43,048 nt of DNA, taken from positions 297,029 through 340,076 of the forward strand of contig JBNGIQ010009427.1 of assembly GCA_049999765.1 (NCBI GenBank), in the 5' to 3' direction. Positions 35,592 to 43,048 of this stretch are shown here, one piece after another (position 1 is the first letter of the stretch; each line of letters starts with the position of its first letter). This stretch comes from Phaeoceros laevis. Its lineage: Eukaryota; Anthocerotophyta; Anthocerotopsida; Notothyladales. Both the position numbers and the translations under genes were made by a program. A model generated the notes under the pieces. The model worked only from the letters and a program-made list of their open reading frames with translations. It was not told where the DNA came from and ran no database searches.

Positions 35592-37255
35592 ATGGCGCTG
35601 CATCGGGGATATGTCATTTTCGGGGGCAGATCATGGGAGAGGGAGATTGCAGAAAGGGTCAGTAATTCAAGTATCACTTTGCACCGGCCAACATGTCGAC
35701 GAGGGAATGTCACAACTTCTGCCTACGCGAACCGATCCCTGGCAGGGGTATCTGCTCCATGTATCACGCTGCACCAGCCCTGGGCGTCTCTGCTGGTGAA
35801 TGGCATCAAACGGATAGAGGGACGAGATTGGCCGGCTCCTATCCAAGGTGAGGATGGACGGTTCTGGGCTGACTGGAGTGACACTGTGATGCTGGAAGGG
35901 AGTGCGTTTTTTCAATGAGGCCGGAAGAAGGAAATTTGGCCCTGAGACGGTGAGGGACGGAGTGTGGTGCAGGCCGTCTGTGGATTCATGCAGCTGGTAG
36001 GCCACCAGACCGCCAGTTACTTGACGCACTCCACCGCTTCTATAAGTACGCATACAGCTTGGACGGTGTCCCTGATGTCAAGTTTCCTGACTACTACCCC
36101 ACTTCTGTACTTCTAGGTAGGTAATAAGGTGCCTGGTGTGAGTTCAGCTTCAATTCATCGAGCTACTGTATTGTGTCCAACTCATTATTGTAGTCATCCA
36201 TTGATGTTGAAATAGAAGAAATAAAACTGTGCGTGCAGGTTGTGTGAATGTTGTCGGTAGCTTGAAGTTGGAGGACCATATCGGATGGAAAGAAATACCC
36301 GAAGGTGTAAGTTGAATCACCTATTTCTAGCAGTGAAGGTGTTTAGGAACTCTTTGGTAACATGTGACCTTGATTAGCTGTAAGGACCTCCTATCTGAAT
36401 GACTCTACCCTTTGCATATCCTCTGGCTTTTGGATGGAGTGTCAGCAGTTGTGTAGACAAGTCCTGTAGATCAAGTAAATACTCCCTTTCAGGTGACATA
36501 ATGATCGTGTATTCTGTGAACCTGCAGGTGCGACTGGAAGGAGGTATGACGGAGTATTGCTGGCTTTGTGAAGCACCGCAGGTTTGCACTACCCATCTAA
36601 AGCTCTATCACTGTTAGAACGAGGAAGCCAGGGAGAGTTCAAAAGGTGTTGAGCTTGAGCTGATGCAATATTGGATCTGCAGAAGCTGATTGTGCCACTT
36701 CGTATGCGAGGTCAACAACGTATTTACAACCTTGACAGTCGAGTAAGTTCCTCGATAGCATGGGGACGGTGGGACTGTTGAATTTGTTGATAGTTCTACA
36801 CTGACCATTGTTCCTTCCAGCTCGTAGAAGATGCTGAGAGGAGCTTGAGGCCAGTCTTTGGTCCTCGACCAGTGAAATTCCCGCTGGAAACCTTGCCAGA
36901 ATCCTGCCTAAGGCATGATGTTGGCAGGCCCCTGGGACCCCCACCGGTTCCAAAGGCCGTGCCAACACAGGAGTTCGATTTTTTCAATGGGAGGCCACGA
37001 ATGCAAACAAGAACTTCTGAAAGGATCGCCGAAAGGATATCTTCCTTCAGGCAAGAGGTAGCAGCTAGGTCCCAGACACCCCCATTTCCAGCCGCTCCAG
37101 TGTCGAGTGCTGACTCTGGTCTAATCAACCGTACACATCGAGTGCAACCAAGACCTTCTGAGGAGAGCGTGAGAGATGATGAGAGCAGGAACAGAGGCTT
37201 ACCAGATTTCAGCTCAACAAACTTCCCATCCGAGTCCGGTGGACGTTTTCAATAA
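35592..37255 (+). CDS. ASCH-domain protein (TRIP4/ASC-1 C-terminal type)
   Basis: Six exons join in phase: 35592-35847, 35973-36116, 36239-36306, 36528-36581, 36683-36742, 36821-37255, giving 338 residues. Introns are 73-221 bp with GT-AG ends. The ASCH domain spans about residues 57-195: CITLHQPWASLLVNGIKRIE, GRDW, then GRLWIHAAGR, a helix LLDALHRFYKYAY, FPDYYPTSVLLGCVNVVG (the core strand), YCWLCEAPQ, and LIVPLRMRGQQRIYNLDSR. The ASCH fold is a PUA-related beta barrel that binds RNA or nucleotide; in TRIP4 it is the C-terminal part of a transcription/ribosome-rescue cofactor. Here it stands alone with a disordered Pro/Ser/Arg-rich tail (FGPRPVKFPLETLPE and onwards), like the stand-alone plant ASCH proteins. 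Divergently paired with thymidylate kinase. The first 55 residues are poorly conserved, so the start is less certain. Confidence 0.9.
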
Positions 37256-38778
37256 ATCCGCATGTTTGCTTTTAGACGCTGGAGTTTGCAGTCTTCGACT
37301 ACTGTGATCTGCTTCTGCTACGTGCAAAACTGGGATATGTATAACCTTTTTCTAATTCCATATGTTGGCCAGGGTGCAAGAGCTGGGCACTCAGGAAGGG
37401 CAAACCCTTCAATCTTTAACGTGGTCAGATTAAAGGGTTTGGAGTCCGAACCCTTCAATCTGGTAGGAGTTGTTGCATTGTACAGTGTAGCACAGGTGTA
37501 TTGTGCTGATGTCCACAGAATTGTATTATGAAGTGTACAACAGGCCACCCCCTACCAGCAGGAGAGACTTCTCTGTTATGAAACCAACATATGTGCCCGT
37601 ATGCGCCTAGTGCAGGCAGTAGGACCTAACCGAATCTCGTCAGATGACTTCACGATCGTTTATGTGTACGACACATTATTACTAAATGCCCACCGAAGTC
37701 ACCTACTTTTGTTCGTTACAAAAATGCAGTCAGCAAGTAGCTATTAAAAGTTCCAAACTAGCAGACATCATCAGGGTGGAGATGCCAGCCTAAAGACTTG
37801 TTCAATACAGCATCCATCTCACATGATATATGACTGCGTTGCGCCAACCAAACACACGGGCTGAAAAACGCAAGCAGCACATGAAACGGACGTGCTTAGT
37901 CTCTGTACACCAATACACATAGGGATAAACTGACTGGAATCCTGCACGTCCGAGTACATCAAATTGTCAGTGTCAACAGGAAACAAGAAGGCAAGCCCCT
38001 TAACACTAACAGCCCCTTTCATTTCGCGACAGCGCGGTCTTCACCAAAAGCACCATAAACAAACCTCCTTCCTTACAAAGCAACAAGCCAATTAAACAGC
38101 ACCAGGAACAACTTCAAAGCCCCAAGTTACTGATTGACTGTAGTAGGCTACGTAGCTCTAGGTTGTGGCTACCAACAGAGGGCTATTAGAACCCACAGGT
38201 AAATATGCGGGCCAATAGTAAACCACCTTCGAAGAGAAAGAGAAGGCAGCTATCAGTCGACCCGGTTTGGCGATCTTGGAGACGTCACCGATGGATTGTC
38301 ACAAAAGAAAAGAGTCCTTCGAATGTCGGAACTCAACTGACCAAAATCTACAGTCTCGCCTTTAACTCAGGAAATCATGACAGCGCAGGGGAGACTACAA
38401 ACGTGCTTGGAAGCAAACAAACCTGGGCTGCCCCGTTTGAGCAATCTTGTCGGCGAAGTCCTCCTCACGTACGCAGTAATTCCGTCCTCTCAGTTCCTAC
38501 CAAAGCTGTCCAAGGTACAAGGGAAGGAGAAACAGTCCATCAGATCATGAGGTAACTCTACCAGAAATGGAGAGCGTGGCAGCTACACACGACGGTGGAC
38601 GTCCGCCAACAATCAAACATCATGTTAAAAGTTTGAGGCACAGCCCTAAAGACAACCCTAAAACCAACCAGAGGCGACGTAGGGTATGCAGCCAGCAAGT
38701 ATAAGGCCCCCATCTTGTCCCTCAAAGAGCTGGGGTGATCCGCTGCCTTTACCAGCCGTAAAGACAATTGGTGTCTTG
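37256..38778. other. Convergent 3' flanks of ASCH gene and PHF5A
   Basis: No convincing gene. A hairpin-like element lies at 37403-37439 (AACCCTTCAATCT facing AGATTAAAGGGTT), with a third copy of CCCTTCAATCT at 37460. The frame at 38205-38555 has no recognisable domain. The region probably contains both 3' UTRs. Confidence 0.5.
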
Positions 38779-39111
38779 CTATCGCCTCTTGAAACCGTAT
38801 TTCTTCCGTTCATAAAACAGATCGGTCATTGCGGAGCCCAGATTGACAATCTTGGGGCAACCGTCTCGATCTTTTTCTTGCTGGGTGCACTCCTTGCAAT
38901 AGTGCGCATCTGAGATCCCCAGACCTCCGCATATCACACACCTGCCCTGGAAGGATCCATAATTGCATTCATCGCACACTCTAACAAGAGTGCATGGCCG
39001 AACGTATGAGTCACAAACCACGCACTTGCCATCGTGCTTCTCACAAAGCCTTCCAATGGCGATGCCGGGCTGCTTCCGACACATGATCAAATCAGGATGA
39101 TGCTTTGCCAT
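38779..39111 (-). CDS. PHF5A: PHF5A / Rds3, SF3b splicing-factor subunit
   Basis: A complete 110-residue protein, exactly the length in animals and yeast relatives, starting [20 protein letters not shown] and ending [12 protein letters not shown]. It is a trefoil-knotted zinc protein of the SF3b complex of U2 snRNP, in the nucleus, next to the branch-site pocket. The Cys pairs that bind zinc are all visible: [38 protein letters not shown] and YCKEC. The coding region has no intron. Ten bases upstream of the ATG is CTTACTGTCACAG, a good splice acceptor, so a 5'-UTR intron is likely. Near-invariance of this protein makes the call very safe. Confidence 0.98.
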   Translation of the reverse strand: MAKHHPDLIMCRKQPGIAIGRLCEKHDGKCVVCDSYVRPCTLVRVCDECNYGSFQGRCVICGGLGISDAHYCKECTQQEKDRDGCPKIVNLGSAMTDLFYERKKYGFKRR

Positions 39112-39548
39112 ACTTCATTGCCTGTGACAGTAAGCACAGAAGACAAAGCTACTCAGTGAAATGCGTAACGCCGGCATCAACCAGCTTCAGTCCAGAGGGA
39201 TGCCCAACGCCACCCGCGAGCTGACAATGCTGTGAAGGCCCGCTGTTCTCATGGTAGGGAAGCCCTAATCAGCGAAATGCAGGAATTCCTTGTGAAGGAA
39301 ACCTTTTAGGGCACCGCCCTGACCAAGTGTGGGCCCTTGGGCATCCATGTGGAAAGAACACTACTTGAGCTACTTTATTGAGCAGTGCCCAGGTGTGTGG
39401 GTGTGGCAGAGTGAAAGGAGTATACTGTAGATTGGTTGTTCACGCCACAGCAATGTTCCCTGCCAAATGCAATGGCGTGGCTGTTTCTTATTTCCATGAT
39501 CAGTCGACCTGCAGCACAGAAGCTTGTTCCTAGTCAAGAAGAGTGGAC
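39112..39548. other. PHF5A 5' region and 3' flank of the next gene
   Basis: Expected to hold the PHF5A 5'-UTR intron and promoter. No other gene is seen. Confidence 0.5.
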
Positions 39549-42008
39549 TCAAAGCAATTCTCCAGATGTATTTTGGTTTGTCGCGGGCAGAAAGCCTACC
39601 ACTTTGGTGGGGTAAGGAATGACAATCTGCTCGCGCAGCGCTTTAGCTTGCGCTCTCCTGCGCCACAGCTTGACAGGGAAAAACATGAGGTTGCCGACAG
39701 AAGAGAGAAACCCTTTCTTGAAGCACCTTGCAGACTTTCTAGGTACTTGGATGCCCATGGGGTCAGCAGCATCCAGTAATCTGCACTTCAGAAGCCTGCG
39801 GTTGGCCTCTCCAAGGCTGGTGGTTTTGAGGCCGTGACCTCTCGCACTAATCTGCTTACACTGTCCGTTGTCCGACACTGGAAGAGCATCCTGCCCTTTA
39901 TCTGTCTTTCCTTTAAAGATGGAGGCCAGGTACCTCTTGAGATTGTCATGAGCGTCCTGCATCCCGCGGGGGGACAAGTTCTCCATCCAGAGGTTTCGGA
40001 GGAAGATGTCGCTGAAGACGCTGGCTGCCTCGTCTGCTGTGGTCAGCCGTTGGTCCACGGTGGAGACCACATGGCGGATCCAGGCTTTCCAGAACTGCAG
40101 TGTGTCCAGTTCCTGGTGGAAGGCCAACCGGATGCCGGCGCCTCCGGTTTGAATCAGCTCACGGGAGCCCTCAGGGACCAGACACTCCCGCACGAACTGA
40201 AGAGGTACGAGCTTGTCGGAGGGGTAAGCCATGACCAGCTCGCAGACTGCCCCGCAGCAGGCCAGCGGCCTTGAGATGCCCTTTTCTTTGTCCAGAGTCT
40301 CGAAGAGCTCGATCTGGCTCTGCCGTGCTGCATTGAGCACAGCAAAGAGGATGTCCATTTGGTACTTCTGCCAGCTGGAGAATTTGGCAGGCTTGTCTTG
40401 CCACAGAAACATGGTGTTGGTGATTCTTGTCAGGATCGCCGTCTTCTCGCTGGAGCTCATCCTACCCACCTCTGCTCTCTTCTCCTCGAGAATCTCCCGC
40501 TGTATTTCAAACTCACTGCGTGCGAAGCCTCTTGGACTGATGGACGCTCCACTCTGCAGCTTCAAGAGTTACAACAATTGATACATGGCTGTGGTACATG
40601 TGAAGGTTGCAAAATGGCAGGTGCCGATGTGGTCTGTACCCGCTGTGGAGGATCACTATCGGAGCTTGCGTGGCCATCCAACTCCAAGAACTTCACACTG
40701 CACTTTTTCCTAGGTGTTTTTGCTACACAGTCCGCACTCTTGCTCTCTCTTGTCCTATCCAACTCCTGCTCGAATAGAGTTGGAATTTTCTCCAGCAGCC
40801 TCTGAGTTTCCTGGAGTCTCCTGCTTTCCTCGCTCTGCTCCAGGGACTCCCATTTTGATGCATTTGCCTTGTATTCTGTGTCTTCCAGGTTGTACAGGCG
40901 AAGGATGTTAGCAGTGTAGGGTTTCGCATCCACCTCCCTGGCTTTTGCTCCGCATTTGACCTTCCTCTCTATTTCCAAGATGTCGGCCACAGCTTGGTGA
41001 CTGCTGCTTTGGGTAGAGATGTGAGGTGGTCTGGGAAGCTTCAGGTTTGCTGTGGCTTTAGGTCCCTTCTTGCCGAACTGGGCCATTTGAGCATTGAACT
41101 CCTGCCTTAAGGATGATTCGCTCCTTGAGCGAGCTTGGTCACAGCTGGGTGCCGAGTCACCTCGCGATTCCTGTCTGGAGGAGGGGTCGTTTCCTTGAAA
41201 ATGAGCCTGTACATCCCTGGACTGATCCATCGCGTCATCTTGTCTCACTGGTTTTCGTGTCTCTGAGTCGCCCTCATAGCCCAGGGAAGACAGCCTTGCC
41301 TGACTTGGGGTGGTGGCATTGTCTGCGTCTGGATAAACAGATGGAAGATTTGGAAACTATGGGTGAGGCATCTGAGCGACGTGCATTTTACTGGGTTTGT
41401 TTATTCATTCAAAGAGTAGGGCTACCCTTGTGTGCTGCTGCTGCTGAAGCTCGTTTTTTTATCCTTCTGGAGCTGCTCACGCTTGCACAGCGGGAGTCAG
41501 ACTGCGGTGAAGCTGGAGTTGAGAAGCTGTGAGGCGCAGGCACGCTACTTAGCCCTACGCTCTCCCTCACTCTCTCCCTGGAATAATACAGCCAAAGGCA
41601 TCAGCTAGCTACCACAAGCCTCTGTCTCATCCCGGGTGTTGCAACCTCCTGGTTAGTGTGAGACCTCGGTCTTGCTTGTTGACTCTCATGGTCCGATCCT
41701 AGAGGAGCGTACCCCATCTTCTTGGCACAGCCATGTGCATTGCCCTTCAGAACACAGCAGGCAGAAGAGTCATTATATTGAGCAAAAGGTCCACGATGTT
41801 AGCAGAGACAGTGCTTACCAATTAGCTCATTCGATACCTCGTCTCCGTACAGGCTCATGGTGTCTCCGACGAACTTCAGGAGCTTCATGGTTCGTTGCTT
41901 TGTTGCGTTGGCATCGTCTTGAGCCTGCTTGAGGTCCGATAGGAGGCGCTTGAATTGATTGCCTGCCTGTCTTGCCCTCTCCTTTTTGAAAGCTTGCCTC
42001 TTGTTCAT
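39549..42008 (-). CDS. Unknown three-exon protein, coiled-coil N-terminus
   Basis: Exons join in phase on the minus strand: 42008-41819 (donor GTAAGC), 41328-40640 (acceptor after a pyrimidine-rich TTTATCCAG, donor GTACAG) and 40553-39549 (acceptor GAAGCTGCAG). The total is about 627 residues. The first codon (MNKRQAFKKERARQ) may not be the true start, as the region upstream is also open. Exon 1 is a basic coiled coil. Exon 2 is polar, with a helical block (ADILEIERKVKCGAKAREVD, LEDTEYKANASKWESLEQSE). Exon 3 is the most globular: FLWQDKPAKFSSWQKYQMDI, VLNAARQSQIELFETLDKEK, LQFWKAWIRHVV, IFLRNLWMENLS, with a basic tail (KLWRRRAQAKALREQ). I do not recognise the family and see no catalytic motif. 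The second intron is only 86 bp, and the frame ends four codons into the next exon if unspliced, so splicing is needed. Confidence 0.6.
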
Positions 42009-43048
42009 CAGGGACCGTGAGTCCCTCCTGAAGGTAGGCAGGAGGTATTGGGTTGTGAGAGATTTGGGTAAGTGCCTGCAGAGGCCTTCGCAACAAGCCT
42101 ACTGTTCGCAACAACTTTACAAACGCACTCAAGTGTCATCCTGCCTCTGAAATATATCTACGAAGTTGTAGTCACCTACACAGCATTGATGCGCCTCTCA
42201 AAGGATGCTGCATGAATTGCGTACTCTCTTTGGCTAAGCGCCATCGACTCCAACTCTCGCATCCGTCTCGAGTTCACGCTTGCCATGCTTGTGTGCATTG
42301 GATGTTACAAGCTGCTAGATTCGGAACATTTCAAAATTGGGGTCAAAATCAATCTTGCAGATCTGAAACTCGGTAACCCCTTTTCCTCTTTCAAGCCGGC
42401 GACGCCATGACTGGAGGCTTATCGATAGAGCACCACCGTGCAGATAGGGGGTTTTTGTGAGCTGTGCTCCAGCAATTTAAGGCGCTGTTCGAGATCGGAG
42501 ATTTAAGTGTACCAGATCTTTCCATCGTCTTGTTTGTTTGCACCAAAATGTTAGCTTGCAACCGAACTTACAAGTGAAGTTGCGGATGAAGGATGAAGCT
42601 GGCATCCCTAACCACTAGTGTTTTTCGGACGTCCCTCCCTTCGCTAATGCCGCCAGAACCGGCCAACTGGACGAAGCTACTATGGGTAGTTAGCTACTCG
42701 GAAGAAATCGCGGTCGTAACTACAGATTATAGGTCACAGAAAAGTATTTCTGGATTTCTTGAAGCAAAGGACATCAATAAACTTATGCAAGGCTCCAATC
42801 ATCCAATGGCTGGGATAGGCTGTTCTTGCAACAGTTTTTGAGGAATTTACAAACAAACTTCTTTCCGGTTTGGACCTTGAAACTTTGAAGCACATACTAG
42901 TATCTTCTAGAGATACATTTGTCAATAAGTTGTTATGCACATAATTCCAAGATAGAGTCCGAACTGTCTAGTGAGGAAGAAACGAAGGATTTATTCCAGC
43001 TTTTGGTAAAAACCACTAGGCAAATGAATGTGTAGTGAGGATTGTGGA
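42009..43048. other. Right-end intergenic region, no gene seen
   Basis: May include the 5' end of the unknown minus-strand gene. Frames at 41959-42150 and 42593-42841 have no recognisable domain. Confidence 0.4.

Noticed and set aside
38205-38555. Basic 116-codon frame between ASCH gene and PHF5A
   Set aside because: No recognisable domain, and it lies where 3' UTRs are expected.

Overview
The window is nuclear DNA of a land plant. It carries spliced genes with short GT-AG introns (about 60-500 bp), conserved plant housekeeping genes (40S ribosomal protein uS9/RPS16, PHF5A/Rds3, thymidylate kinase, an ASCH-domain protein), a tRNA-derived SINE and Ty1/copia-like remains. Five large PLS-class pentatricopeptide repeat (PPR) genes with E/DYW tails sit in about 21 kb. 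One of them (16744-19653) ends in Gly-Arg-Pro and has Lys-Pro in its PG box. That is the DYW:KP class known from hornworts, lycophytes and ferns and linked to U-to-C organelle RNA editing. A seed-free plant is therefore most likely. Short introns and tight packing suggest a compact gene-rich region. I cannot name the species.

Layout. 1-840: G-rich minisatellite and a decayed PPR. 1110-2432: an intronless gene of unknown function. 2.9-8.3 kb: an AT-rich repeat island with tandem repeats, a SNF2-helicase relic, a copia-type LTR with primer-binding site, and a SINE with perfect target-site duplications. 9.1-10.6 kb: a damaged HAD-hydrolase gene, a PPR relic and a nested inverted-repeat element. 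11.4-12.4 kb: a three-exon secreted-protein gene with one in-frame TGA. 12.9-34.0 kb: the PPR cluster, five large genes (-,+,+,+,-) with at least four PPR relics between them and RPS16 embedded in it. 34.5-42 kb: thymidylate kinase head-to-head with an ASCH gene, PHF5A, and a three-exon gene of unknown function. The last kilobase shows nothing.

The most unusual content is in the PPR cluster. (1) Two genes carry, upstream of the PPR array, the 'PDF' motif otherwise typical of the OSB organellar single-stranded-DNA-binding proteins. One has a single intronless copy. The other has two copies, each split by a phase-0 intron at the same place, that splice in frame onto a complete PPR-E-DYW protein. 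(2) Four paralogues contain about 16 expanded L-type repeats with a roughly 15-20 residue insert ending in a recurring [RK]CLETV signature. Canonical L motifs are kept at both ends of each array. (3) Only one of those four keeps an intact DYW deaminase. The other three stop at or just before the catalytic part, and in two cases a stop codon sits where an aligned sense codon is expected. Together they look like an organelle RNA-editing factor family that expands by duplication and then loses its editing domain, with a putative nucleic-acid-binding module added at the N-terminus of some members.
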